Below are positions 30,411-42,011 of a DNA stretch of 64,000 nucleotides, one piece after another (position 1 is the first letter of the stretch; every line of letters starts with the position of its first letter). The notes below the pieces were generated by a model. It saw only the letters and a list, made by a program, of their open reading frames with translations, did no database searches and was not told the DNA's origin. The stretch is from Apostichopus japonicus (lineage: Eukaryota; Echinodermata; Holothuroidea; Aspidochirotida; Stichopodidae). A program made the translations under genes and the position numbers. The stretch is from positions 17,931,521 through 17,995,520 of the forward strand of contig NC_092562.1 of NCBI RefSeq assembly GCF_037975245.1, written 5' to 3'.

Positions 30411-30850
30411 CCAACCTGGTGAAATTTTACCAGGAGTTGCGTTTATATGCTACCTTATATATCCTGGTTGTTTTCACGAAGTTGCCTGGTGAATGAGACT
30501 TTAACAAAATCCTGGTAGATATAACCAGGAAAGCCTGGTTAAATTTCGTGGTGAAATTTTGACACTGTCCTGGTTAATATCCATGGGTATTCACCTCATT
30601 CCTTGTGATATTAACCAACATTTACTGGCTGATGCTTATACTATCCTGGTTAATATCATGAAATATTTCACCTCTTTCCTGGTCAAATTTACCACACTTT
30701 TCCTGGTTGGTGCTAATACTATCCTGGTTAATATCACAGAATGTTCCACCCCTTTCTGGTTAAATTAAACATTTCCTGGTTGATGTCACCATTATCCTGG
30801 TTAATATTAAGCTGACTTTCCACCTTATTCCTGGTTAAATCACCTCTTTC
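30411..30850. repeat. Degenerate CCTGGTTAATAT repeat field
   Basis: About fifteen CCTGGT cores, many extended to TCCTGGTTAATAT, occur in 440 bases with irregular spacing of roughly 20-75 bases, including two on the opposite strand (ACCAGG). No coding meaning is seen. Confidence 0.65.
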
Positions 30851-31092
30851 CTTGTCAATATGCCACCTTATTCTCCATTTAAGTTGCAATGCATTCAAAT
30901 TGAGAAAAAGCAAAACATAAATTATAAAACAACATCATCAATGTTACTGATAGCTAACTTTATTTGCATCTCCATTACTTTTGAATTTTGAGTACTAAGT
31001 GAACTTTTGCAATTTAGTTTGATTCCTCAGATATTAATACAATGAATTAATATAAGAAATGCAATACTGAAATCAAAATTTTGAGGACATAT

Positions 31093-31322
31093 TTACAGCA
31101 TAACCATCGTCACATGCTGAAGCTCTGATTGCTCGACATCAACTGTGAAATGTAGCAGGGATACCAAGCCCTTGATCAGCACTTTTGCACAAGGATACAA
31201 CTTGAAAATCACTTGAACAGTTTTCAGTACAGAACAAGAAATGGACCCTATACCTGTCTCTTGAAATACTTGATCAAAGCCTCTCTCCCAATAACCTTTG
31301 TTACGACAAAATTCAGCCCTGT
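31093..31322 (-). other. Possible orphan terminal exon, function unknown
   Basis: A 76-codon open frame without a Met, bounded upstream by TGA and ending in TAA at 31093. A possible acceptor is CTGACACAG just after the upstream stop, with a GCTAATAC branch-like site before it. Composition is protein-like (GYWERGFDQVFQETG, CSVLKTVQVIFKLYPC, ending ELQHVTMVML). No family is recognised and upstream exons were not found. It may be chance. Confidence 0.25.
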
Positions 31323-31339
31323 GTCAGTAGCTTCTTTTC

Positions 31340-31562
31340 TTTAAAGGTATGCTGTATTAGCCCCAAATATGCTAGATATTCAAATGTGGTCACCTTTGGT
31401 CAGAATTCTTAAACTGTTTTATTACAACCCTTTGAGGAAATTTTCCCATTCAGTCATCTTGTGTGTACCTTAAAAATGTCTGAGAACATAGGAAGGTGCT
31501 TTTTGAAAACTTCTTGCCATTATAGCGTGCTATATTTGGGGCATATACTGACTACCATTAAA
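31340..31562. mobile_element. Short inverted-repeat element (MITE)
   Basis: Ends are inverted copies over about 40 bases: TTTAAAGGTATGCTGTATTA and TTTAATGGTAGTCAGTATAT, both followed by GCCCCAAATAT. The element is 223 bases long with no reading frame. It sits just upstream of the open frame at 31093-31322. Confidence 0.65.
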
Positions 31563-32452
31563 CCAGATAGGAAGGTCTTAAAAGATCTTTGTTCACATTG
31601 TTGTTGATAAGGATGACCTAATACCAAAAAAAAATTTAATTTAATTATTTACTTATTGGTAATTAATTCATATTTTTAATTTAATTACAATTATGTTTAC
31701 CACTTTGCACAGGCAAACCGAACATCTGCAAGATAATAATTAGGCTTCCAACAATACCATTAATGTTTTAGTAATAAGCTCATCGTTGGACCTCACATAC
31801 AGTACTTGTGCAAATTATTTTAACTCCAATAGAAAGTGGTAAGTTAAGCTTATTATAATCACAAGAAAGATTAATTTGAAAAGATTTTGAGCTAACAATT
31901 AAGTAGTTAAAGTATAAACCAAAGTGACCTTGAACATGAAATTTGTGATACTCCGACCCCGAATGACCATAATTATGATCACGTTTTGCATACATCCACA
32001 TGTCCGTCCGTGGACCAAACAATTAACCAAACCAAACCCCTAAATGACCTTCGACATAAATTCCTGAGCACTTCCACAAGTCTCTTCATCACAGGCCATC
32101 TCTATGCAAGTTTCATTGAAGTTGTACCAACAGGTATTATCAATTGTGGACAGAGAGATCAATTGAAATGCAAAGCATCAAATTGTTTCTCATAAAAACA
32201 GCTACAATCACATTCTTGATGTGCATCATCCAAGCCAAAGACATCCTTTCACTATTGCAAAGCTGCGTTACTTGGTAGCCTCTCTCAATTTCTCATTTTC
32301 ACCTCTTCCAGTTTGTACCAATCTAGGAAAGGAATGAAACAATTAAAGTATTAAATGGTGTGTTAACGAACTAGAATGAAAAGAAGATTAATCGCTTTCT
32401 TCCGTCTAATAGTTTTTGCGCCATGCTTTTTGAAAACCTGGCTTGAAAACCA
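31563..32452. other. Non-coding part of the 8.7-kb element
   Basis: AT-rich DNA with a stretch near 31920-32120 (TGACCTTGAACATGAAATTT, CAAGTTTCATTGAA) in the style of common marine-invertebrate repeats. No supported gene. Confidence 0.4.
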
Positions 32453-33940
32453 ATGGCTATCATGGCTGCTCTTAGTCGAGACACGTCTGTTCAGCTTCAC
32501 TTAGATTCCAGTGAAGGAAAGTCAATTCTATTTAAACTGTTGAAGGAGAGATTCATCGATCCAAGAGAGCATCTTACGGCGGTTCAGGAACTACCAGGTA
32601 GAGTATGGGATGTAACCTTCAAAACCGTAGATTTGAAGAAGAAGTTTTGGCCTGCTCTGTCCAGCGCAGATTGCTGCACTGCGACTACGTACACTGGTTG
32701 CACGACGCTTGTTACTGTGTTACATGTACAGTATGAATTGGGGGTCAACGTTGTGAGGTACGTTCTAGGCCGATACGGTAAAGTAGTAAGCGGTCGTTTC
32801 CTCACACTCGCCGACTACCCACAGGTGTTTAATGGGATTCGACAATACCAGGTGGAAATAACAAAGGATATTCCCTCATCTTTAAGACTCGGTGGAAGGA
32901 ACTGCTGGGTTAGATACAGAGGCCAGCCAAGAACCTGCTTGAAATGCGGATTAAATGGTCACGAAGCAAAGAACTGCGACCAGATCAAATGTTACAACTG
33001 CCATGAATTTGGACATACAGCGAAAGATTGTACTACAGAAGTCAAATGCACGGTATGTGAAAAGTCGGGGCACACTTCTCGTAACTGCCTAATTTCATTT
33101 GCAAGTAAGATCAGCCCTACCGCCAGAGCTTGGGTTAAGGGCCCTGCTGTCCTGCAACAAGAAGCAGAAACAGCCGAAAAAAGTGATGAGATAACGGCAA
33201 AAGGATCTGATGGTGACACCAATGCCGAGGTAACGGAATCTATGTCATCAGCCTCAAGTTATTGGGCCACCCCCCCCCCCCAAGCTGAATCCCTCGACAC
33301 CAATGCCAATATGGACGATGATCATGGTATGACCCAGGACCCACAAAATACAGAAGAGAGTCTACCCATCACAGAAAGTCAGACGAATCTGTTCGAAAAC
33401 GCAGAGGTAATTGAATCTAAGTCATCAGCCTCAAGTAATTGGGCCACCCCCCAAGCTGAACCCCTCGAAGAATCTAACAGTGGAAGAATGAAATGTCAAC
33501 CACCACCGAAAATATCGTCACAAGAGGACAGTGTTGAAGCTAACTCTTCCCGTCCCAGCTCAAGAACAAAGAGAAAAAGTGCTTCTCAACCTGAGTCAGT
33601 CAAGAGATTGGAGAGATCAAGGTCAAGCCTTCGCTTCCCCGCCGAGGACCCATGCGACAGTGTAAAGATGACTCAAATTTTCTTAGAGGACGAGCCATGG
33701 CACTCGTGTTATGCGAAGGGGTGCCAGGAAAAATTTTCCAGGTATGATTTATTGATAGAACACGCGTCCAAAACCCACCCTAAGCTGAAACCTGCAAAGT
33801 ATCCCTGTGCCTTAAAGTCATGTAAGTTCACGTGTGAGTCCCCCCGGGATTGGATCACGCACATGGCTGAAGAGCACCCACAATTTGTGAGTCAAAAGGA
33901 GACAGAATTTTTCGACGGGTATTTTTTAAAGAATGCCTGA
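32453..33940 (+). CDS. Retrotransposon-type ORF1 with three CCHC knuckles and two C2H2 fingers
   Basis: Intact 495-codon intronless frame. Residues 1-160 form a region that resembles the N-terminal part of Tx1/L1-type ORF1 and ZCCHC proteins. Three zinc knuckles of CX2CX4HX4C type follow at residues 162-175, 180-193 and 199-212 (CLKCGLNGHEAKNC, CYNCHEFGHTAKDC, CTVCEKSGHTSRNC). A Ser/Pro/acidic linker contains a repeated phrase (SSASSYWATP, SSASSNWATP). At the end are two C2H2-like fingers (C419, C424, H437, H442 and C452, C457, H470, H475). The likely role is nucleic-acid binding for a LINE. An L1/Tx1-like ORF2 scrap follows at 34389-34680. The start could also be the second Met, MAAL. It is remarkable that this frame is open while nearby LINE frames are broken. 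Confidence 0.7.
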   Translation: MAIMAALSRDTSVQLHLDSSEGKSILFKLLKERFIDPREHLTAVQELPGRVWDVTFKTVDLKKKFWPALSSADCCTATTYTGCTTLVTVLHVQYELGVNVVRYVLGRYGKVVSGRFLTLADYPQVFNGIRQYQVEITKDIPSSLRLGGRNCWVRYRGQPRTCLKCGLNGHEAKNCDQIKCYNCHEFGHTAKDCTTEVKCTVCEKSGHTSRNCLISFASKISPTARAWVKGPAVLQQEAETAEKSDEITAKGSDGDTNAEVTESMSSASSYWATPPPQAESLDTNANMDDDHGMTQDPQNTEESLPITESQTNLFENAEVIESKSSASSNWATPQAEPLEESNSGRMKCQPPPKISSQEDSVEANSSRPSSRTKRKSASQPESVKRLERSRSSLRFPAEDPCDSVKMTQIFLEDEPWHSCYAKGCQEKFSRYDLLIEHASKTHPKLKPAKYPCALKSCKFTCESPRDWITHMAEEHPQFVSQKETEFFDGYFLKNA

Positions 33941-34135
33941 ACAAATCAAAGATTTTCACTCATCTTGTTCAGTTTGAGCGTACCTCATTAACAACGACTA
34001 CTTTTGTTTCACTCAACGTAAATAGACTACGGGACAACCAGAAATGTTCACAGATTCCACAACGGACCAAGATTTTTAAATTTAATATCATACTGTACAT
34101 GTCGTGTTTATTTTATGTAGTGCTGTATAATCCAG

Positions 34136-34380
34136 TTAGTACTGAACCTGGTGTTTTTAAACATCAAGGCTGTGCTTTCTATAACAGCAGTTTATGGGTC
34201 TTTAACATCACTTATAATCTTACTGATTGTTGTAGGGCTGTATATGTGCTGTATATGTCATGTAGGGCTGATCCTGAGTTTTTCAAGCGCCATTGTTGTT
34301 CTTCCCATAACAGTACTTTACGGGTATTTAACGCCAATTATAATCTTATTGATTGTTGTAGGGATGTTCATCCCACCACC
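34136..34380 (+). repeat. Tandem duplication of a hydrophobic-coding segment, about 125-base period
   Basis: Two diverged direct units begin at about 34136 and 34261. In one frame (34151-34390) both encode similar hydrophobic stretches (VYGSLTSLIILLIVVGLY and LYGYLTPIIILLIVVGMF). No family is recognised. It lies between ORF1 and the L1/Tx1-like scrap and may be LINE spacer sequence. Confidence 0.5.
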
Positions 34381-34388
34381 AACGTCCT

Positions 34389-34680
34389 AGAATTGATCGG
34401 ATCTATTCCCCGAAAGAATTTGTTGTTAACAAAGCGACTACGTCGCCGATCCCTTATTCTGACCATAGACCTGTCCAGGACAATATGGAAGAATTACGGG
34501 CTTACTATAAGCTATGGTCTACTCCGAATACTAATTTTAATGCTTTAGGTGATTGGTGGGAGAGTGTTAAAACTAGAACTAAAATGCTTGCTTGCCGTTC
34601 GACAGGGTACTCGCATTGCTCGTCAGAAAAGAAAACAGCTCACAGAGCTCCAAAGTCTTTGTTTAACTTCAAATTGCCAT
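34389..34680 (+). pseudogene. L1/Tx1-like LINE ORF2 fragment
   Basis: In the frame starting at 34389 the residues RIDRIYSP and YSDHRPV match the end of an APE-type endonuclease, followed by DWWESVKTRTK, typical of the segment between endonuclease and reverse transcriptase in L1/Tx1 elements. A frameshift near 34600 moves the continuation (RIARQKRKQLTELQ) to another frame. A different LINE's endonuclease starts within about 100 bases after it, so this is a scrap of a separate element, probably the one that owns ORF1. Confidence 0.6.
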
Positions 34681-37645
34681 GGCATTACCCGCTGATAACA
34701 TAAACATTGAACGGAGTAATCCAGATGTCAACCATCTGGTACATACTCCATGTAAATACTTTGATATTGATTCTTTTAACAAGTTATGTCTAGCAAACAA
34801 AGCCGGTTTCACGATATTCCATCATAATAGCCAAAGTCTTATCAAAAATTTCAACGACATAACAACTTTTATCTCATTATTAAGTAACGACTTTTCCATT
34901 ATTGGTTTCACAGAAACGTGGTTCAATAAACGTAGTTCCCCCCTTACTCAATTAAATAACTATACTCTAGTAGAAAATCACCGTGACGAGAGAAGGGGTG
35001 GCGGGGTCTGCTTGTTTGTTAATAATAATTTATGTTTTAAGGAGCGGGTAGATCTCTCCATTTTTAATGAGAGTATTGAATCTATATTTATAGAAGTAAC
35101 TGAAACGCATACTAAGAAGAAACTGATTATTGGTTGTATTTATAGACCACCCAGCGGTTCAATTGACGATTTCAATTTCAATGTACAACATAAATCTAAT
35201 ATAATAAGTCATCACAATTATGATTCATATATAATGGGAGATTTTAATATTGATTTATCTGATGTAAACAAATCAACAGGTTTTCTTAACTTATTGTAAT
35301 CTACCGGATTCAATCCTACAATTACTAAACCCACTCGTATCACTGCAACCTCAGCAACTATACTTGATAATATTGTAACAAATATCGAATCCACAACCAT
35401 ACCAGGAATTCTTGTAACCGATATTAGTGATCATTTTCCAATATTCCTTTTGATTCCTACCAAGAATAACAGACCAATGAACTTCATGTACAGGCGAAAT
35501 TATAAACCAGATAACATCAGGTGTTTTAACTATGAAATTGAAAACAAAAACTGGAACGATGTTTTAAGCCAAACTGATGTTAATGCTGCTTACGACACTT
35601 TCTTTGATTCCTTTAATTACACCTGTAATAATTGTTTTCCAATATGTTATGTAAGCAAAAGGAAACGACGTAAAAAGAAACATCCATGGATTACAACTGG
35701 AATGTTGAAATCTATCAAAAGAAAGAACATGCTCTTTAAAAGTTATTTAACAGCACCTACTGATGTTAACAAGGCTACGTATAAGCATTATCGCAATAAG
35801 CTTAACCATATTATTAGATTTTCTAAAAGATTGTATTTCTATGATAAATTCAAAAATAATAGAAATAATGTAAGTGTAACTTGGAAAACAATTAACGAAG
35901 TTCTAAACACCAACCGAAAAAAGGTGGATATCCTGCTGCTTTTAAAACTGGTGATCGAGAAATCAGCAACGAGAATGACATTGCCAGCTACTTTAACAAA
36001 TATTTTGTAAACATTGGACCCTCACTTGCAAGAAACATTACAAATAAAGGTAGTACAGAATATCTTATTCATAATAATAACAGAAACAGTCAATCTATGT
36101 TCATTAATCCTGTCAGTGAGGAAGAACTTTCAATAGTTGCTATTTCCAGCCTGAAACCAAAAACATCAGCGGGATATGACGATTTTAAACCAGATATAAT
36201 AAGAAATGTTATTCACTTTATCGCCAAACCATTGACTTATATTTGTAATTTATCTTTTACTTCTGGTACATTTCCAGATAAACTAAAGATTGCTAAGGTT
36301 ATACCAATTTTTAAAAAGGTGACCAAGATGTATATGAAAATTACCGTCCTATTTCTTTATTATCATGTTTTTCAAAAATTATTGAAAGGCTTATGTACAA
36401 TCATATCGATAAGTTTCTAACCAAGTTTAATATCCTGTGCAATGATCAATATGGCTTCCGCCCAAAGCATTCTACAGAACTTGCTTTGGCAAATGCCATT
36501 GAAAAAAATATGTACTAGTCTTGATAACACCAAAATATGTATTGGAGTGTTCCTTGATCTCTCCAAGGCATTTGATACTATTGACCATACCATTTTGCTA
36601 AGTAAATTATCTTTGTATGGTGTAAGGGGAACAACCCTTGACTGGTTCAGCAGCTATTTATCCAATAGACATCAATATACTTCATATAAAAACTCTGAAT
36701 CCGAACACGCTGTAACCCGTTGTGGTGTTCCACAGGGCTCAATATTAGGACCACTGTTGTTCATTATATGTCAATGACATTTGCCAGGTGTCAAAAATTG
36801 CCAAGACTATACTGTTTGCTGATGATACCAATATTTTCTTCGAGTTCGAAAACGTACATAGAATACATGATACTGTCTCTACTGAATTAACTAAATTTAC
36901 TAACTGGTTTGCTGCTAATAAGTTATCACTTAATGCAGACAAAACTAACTATATAGTATTTAATGGAAGAGGAACGCTTAACTGGAGTAATGACATAATA
37001 ATGGACGGTAAAGTAATTAAACAAGTATCAACTACTAAATTTCTAGGGGTTAATATTGATAGTAAACTTTCATGGAGTGACCATATTACAAAAGTTTGCA
37101 CCAGCGTTGCAAGAGGTGCAGGAATTTTAGCAAAGCTAAAACATTTCCTCCCCCAGAATATACTCAGAATACTTTATCAAACTTTAATAGCACCACATCT
37201 GTATTACTGCTTGATTATCTGGTCTGGTACAAGTGTTTCTCATTTAAGTCACCTTAAAATACTTCAAAAGAGTGCAATTCGTCATATATCTCACGCAGCA
37301 CCGCGTGAACATACAAGCCCCCTCTTTAAGAAACTCAATTTATTGAAATTAGATGACATTATAAAAGTTAATATTGCAACATTTACATACAAGGCTTGGA
37401 ATGGATCATTACCAATCAGTTTTCGAAATTTTATAAATAGCAACACGGATTTCCATAATCATAATACCAGAACGGCTAGCAACGCACATTATAAATCATA
37501 TAAAACACGCACTGGTATGTTAAGCCTCAGTAACCGTGCAACCAAAATTTGGAATTCACTGTCAATAACTTTAAAAACTAAGAAAACAAGCTCCACATTT
37601 AGTAAATGTCTTACTAAAGAAATTATCATGTCTTATAAATTATGA
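34679..37645 (+). pseudogene. L2/CR1-like LINE ORF2 (endonuclease plus reverse transcriptase), frameshifted
   Basis: The APE endonuclease shows GFTETWF, RRGGGVCLFV, GCIYRPPSG, YIMGDFNIDL and SDHFPIFLL. The reverse transcriptase shows FLDLSKAFDTIDH, GVPQGSILGPLLF and the catalytic FADDTN, then a C-terminal region to 37645. Breaks: TAA at 35297; frameshifts near 35920 and 36318 and near 36503, all in poly-A runs; and one near 36770. The catalytic motifs themselves are intact, so decay is recent or the run-length changes are sequencing errors. It is followed by a hairpin 3' UTR and a TGAA tail. Confidence 0.85.
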
Positions 37646-37850
37646 TTTAGCTGCATAGTCGCATAGCAGCATATTCACATATTGAAGCGTATACGTATTG
37701 TTATTAACATTATTTTCACTATTTTCTATCTTTTCTTCATGGGAGTCTTCTGTTTTATTAAGCCAGCATAGGCTTTTCAGAAGACTTCCATCCACATTGT
37801 AATATTTATGTGAAAAAACAAATAAATGAATGAATGAATGAATGAATGAA
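37646..37850 (+). mobile_element. 3' UTR and (TGAA)n tail of the L2/CR1-like LINE
   Basis: Contains the stem halves GGGAGTCTTCTG and AGAAGACTTCC around an inner AAGCC..AGGCTTT pair, then TGTGAAAAAACAAATAAATG and about six TGAA units. The same hairpin and tail plan recurs at 15620-15725. Such tails are the usual 3' ends of L2/CR1-type LINEs. Confidence 0.65.
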
Positions 37851-38760
37851 CCTAACCCTAATTTAATCTTGGAATAATTCACTGAGTTGGTCAGTCTTAC
37901 TTCTGTTTGGGTTTGTTTTCCACAGGGCATTTATGTGGTTTCTAACCCTAGGCTCCTTTGACGTTTAGTAACCTGTTAGGTTAGGTTTGTGTGTAAAGTA
38001 GGCTAACCTTATACTAATACTAGCTGATACCATGTAGTGATTTGAGATTAGCAACATTGACTTGAATTTGACATGGTAGTTATTATAATAAATGGGCTAG
38101 CTGTTGATACAGGAGGGCTACACAATATGATTGATTATCAACATACAATTCCACGTTTATACTTTTAAAGTCATTTTCAAGGCTAAAAATAAACCTCAAA
38201 CAATTATCTGTAGGGTAGGGTAGTCCTGTCCTACCCTTACCTAGCCTATAAAATGTGAGTAAAATCAGGGAGTTGTTCTAACAAATACCTTGTATAATAT
38301 CGTTCGCCCAGCTATTAGTATTACCCTGGCTATATGTGCATAGGCTGGGGAGTTTAAGTGATCGACCAGGGAGTTGCCGTAACATCATCTTGGACCGACA
38401 GCGGCAATAGACACTACACAGGCCTTATCACTGGCCTAGCCCATGACCTATCCACGTGAGATTCAATGAACTCAAGCTTAACGTGAGGCCTACGTGAGGT
38501 CTAACTCAAGCCAGACCTATTTATGCATTACTTGAGCCTAGGACTAATGATTCGGGAATGAGTTCCAGCACAAAATTGTGGCGGCTTAAGTACAGGCATA
38601 CCTGTGGTGTTACTGTTAGTCGAACGAACGTACCTTAATTGTCTGTCTCCGGCATGTTTTAGTTAACTAGTCTATAGGCTGCATAAGCTTGACTTCTGAC
38701 TTCTTGCATGTCGACAAATGTGTTACAGTATATACGTACCGCGTACCCTCACTTCTTACT
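37851..38760. other. Non-coding right part of the 8.7-kb element
   Basis: No supported gene. The sequence is unique-looking, with several TAGGCCTA-type words. The open frame at 38689-39063 runs from here across the terminal repeat into Penelope sequence and is a fusion artefact. Confidence 0.4.
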
Positions 38761-38857
38761 ATCTTCGGTATAGAACGTAAAATTATCACTTACGTACGTA
38801 ATAAATATTACGTACGTAATATTATTTTTTTTACCATGTCCTCTCTAGGTCTTCGTA

Positions 38858-39311
38858 CAAATAACATCAATCTCCAAAATCATTCAATTGAGAATTTGCG
38901 TGTTATTGCCATTGACCAGAACGATTCTTGCACAGATAAATCTGGGAAAGGAAAAGAACTAAACCTAAAGACCACGGCACCTTTCGGCTTAAACATCAGA
39001 AACGATTTGCCGTCCCAGAAAAACCAAAACAATTCCTTTGCAATTACGACGGAATCGGATTAAAATAATCTAGGAAATCTTAAAATAATCCGACGCGGAT
39101 TAAAATAATCCGAATTTCTAAAACTTCTGCTCAATTAAGCAGAAATCAGTTAGTCGCTTGACTTAACAACCATGCCGACAATCTTTTCTATAAAATAGTT
39201 TCAATTCCTGCTACTCCTTGTCACTTTCTGTGATCATGCACTGAAGAAGAGATAGTTTTGCTCGAAAGCTCTGCAAAAACCTAACATTGTCTGTTTTACT
39301 TCCAATCACTT
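38858..39311 (+). pseudogene. Penelope-like element, C-terminus and 3' UTR
   Basis: Continues the element cut at 30118. The frame resumes with NHSIENLRVIAIDQN and ends with TTAPFGLNIRNDL, the usual C-terminal pattern of Penelope-like proteins. The 3' UTR (about 39218-39311, with TTTGCTCGAAAGCTCTGC) runs into a long TA microsatellite. The same UTR occurs in inverted form at 40780-40900. Confidence 0.75.
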
Positions 39312-40718
<1,407 letters not shown>

Positions 40719-40779
40719 AATAACGGAAAAACTGTTATGCTGCATTTAGAGAAAGGCTGGATCTCGAGGGAGATACAAT

Positions 40780-40900
40780 AATTAAATTAGGTAAGTGATT
40801 GGAAGTAAAACAGCCAATGTTTGGTTTTTGCAGAGCATTCGAGCAAAACTAGCTCTTTTTCAGTGCATGATCACCGAAAGTGAATTATTTACTTTGAAGT
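40780..40900 (-). mobile_element. Penelope-like 3' end, inverted copy
   Basis: The reverse complement matches 39210-39311: TGATCATGCACTGAAAAAGA, TTTTGCTCGAATGCTCTGC, TGTTTTACTTCCAATCACTT. Only the 3' UTR is present. It faces the first copy across about 1.4 kb. Confidence 0.7.
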
Positions 40901-40935
40901 GCAGTGTGTTCTGCAAAAAAGTGATGCTTCATATA

Positions 40936-40936
40936 C

Positions 40937-40968
<32 letters not shown>

Positions 40969-40980
40969 ATATATATATAT
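40936..40980. repeat. (TA)n microsatellite
   Basis: ATATAT run with TTTATATTTA interruptions, between the inverted Penelope end and the duplicated segment at 41022. Confidence 0.95.
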
Positions 40981-41386
40981 GTATTTTAAATAAGCCTAAT
41001 TAATATATTTTATATAATTCTAAATATGCCTCAGAATACCCCCATTAAACGTCTCATTGTTTTTTCTGTGCAGTATATGTCACATTTTATTGCTCTTGAT
41101 GCAACTTTGATGGAAACAAACAATATGTTATGTTTAAGTAATGTGGGCTTCCTTGGTTTCTTTCAACCATGGTTTAGGAGCTACGAGAATAAGGCATTTT
41201 TTATTTACAGTTTTACAATTTTCAATTATATCTTACGCACCCAAAAAGATTTACAAACATCATTAGCCCAAAATTACATTCCAATAAACTGTTAAGTATC
41301 AACGAGACAAGTTATCTCTATTGCATCTGTCGTATATTGTATTCATTCTTTGACATTATGTCTTTCGTACTTCTTAGATTATCTCA

Positions 41387-41815
41387 CAGGGGCGTATATC
41401 CAGGATTTTCCACTAGGGGGGGGGGGGGGCGTCAGGCATGAATGATTGCCGTCCTGGGGGATGGGTCTAAGGGGAGGGGTGGACAATTTTTGCTTTCGAA
41501 GCAGGGCTGAAATGCAAAATGGTGCCATATGTGATCCATTTTTCGATCTTAATAATAAACAACATTTCCAGTAAAAATGGACACAAAATGCACAATTTAG
41601 TATGGCTGGCATGTCACTTAGTGTTTGTAAAACTTGTGACCGACAGGGAAATCTGGTGATTGCCAAGTTTCACCATCAAAGCCTTTAAGAAATTTATGAA
41701 TTTTACTTTATAAAGGTCGTCATCAATTTTTTTTTTGCTAAACTTTTTTTTTGGTGACGGCCAATAGGAGGGGGCGCGCCTGTTGCGCCCCCCCCCCCCC
41801 CTGGATACGCCCCTG
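41387..41815. mobile_element. Inverted-repeat element with CAGGGGCGTAT ends
   Basis: Ends are CAGGGGCGTATATCCAGG and, on the opposite strand, CAGGGGCGTATCCAGG, with G-rich and C-rich runs just inside. The partner segment (about 17170) is uninterrupted. No clean target duplication is visible. It has the same general design as the hAT-like element at 26717. Confidence 0.65.
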
Positions 41816-42011
41816 ACACATTAAATTACAAAACAAGAACCTTCAATATTGATATCAATATAAAATCAAGTACAATTTCTTAATTTTTTTCTGTTATTTG
41901 TTGGAGATCAGCAGTACCATAACATGCTAGAGAATATTCAACAGTTTTACATCAAACCTAAAGGCATTGAAGACCCGCGCACAAAGAAACGTCTGATGCT
42001 GATAATCTGAC

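Larger units (their letters stand above)
30119..38857. mobile_element. 8.7-kb terminal-inverted-repeat element inside a Penelope-like element
   Basis: The left end reads TACGAAGATCTAGAGAGGAC and the right end, on the other strand, TACGAAGACCTAGAGAGGAC. Inverted similarity runs on through ATGGT, an A-run and TATTACGTACGTA for about 48 bases. It is flanked by perfect 6-base direct repeats CAAATA (30113-30118 and 38858-38863). Removing 30119-38857 and one CAAATA rejoins the Penelope coding frame. Inside are subterminal ACGTACGT repeats, a CCTGGTTAATAT repeat field, a MITE, an intact zinc-knuckle ORF and LINE remains. No transposase, integrase or DNA polymerase is recognisable. The 6-base duplication is known for several DNA transposon groups; the class is unassigned. 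Confidence 0.8.

Noticed and set aside
30119-38857. Polinton/Maverick identity for the insert
   Set aside because: The 6-base duplication fits, but no DNA polymerase B, integrase, protease or capsid-type frame is visible, the inverted repeats are short, and the ends are not of the usual AG type.
38689-39063. 124-codon frame
   Set aside because: It runs from the insert across its terminal repeat into the Penelope C-terminus; a chance fusion.
41026-41295. 89-codon frame
   Set aside because: The duplicate at 16800-17070 has an early stop and shifts; no motif.
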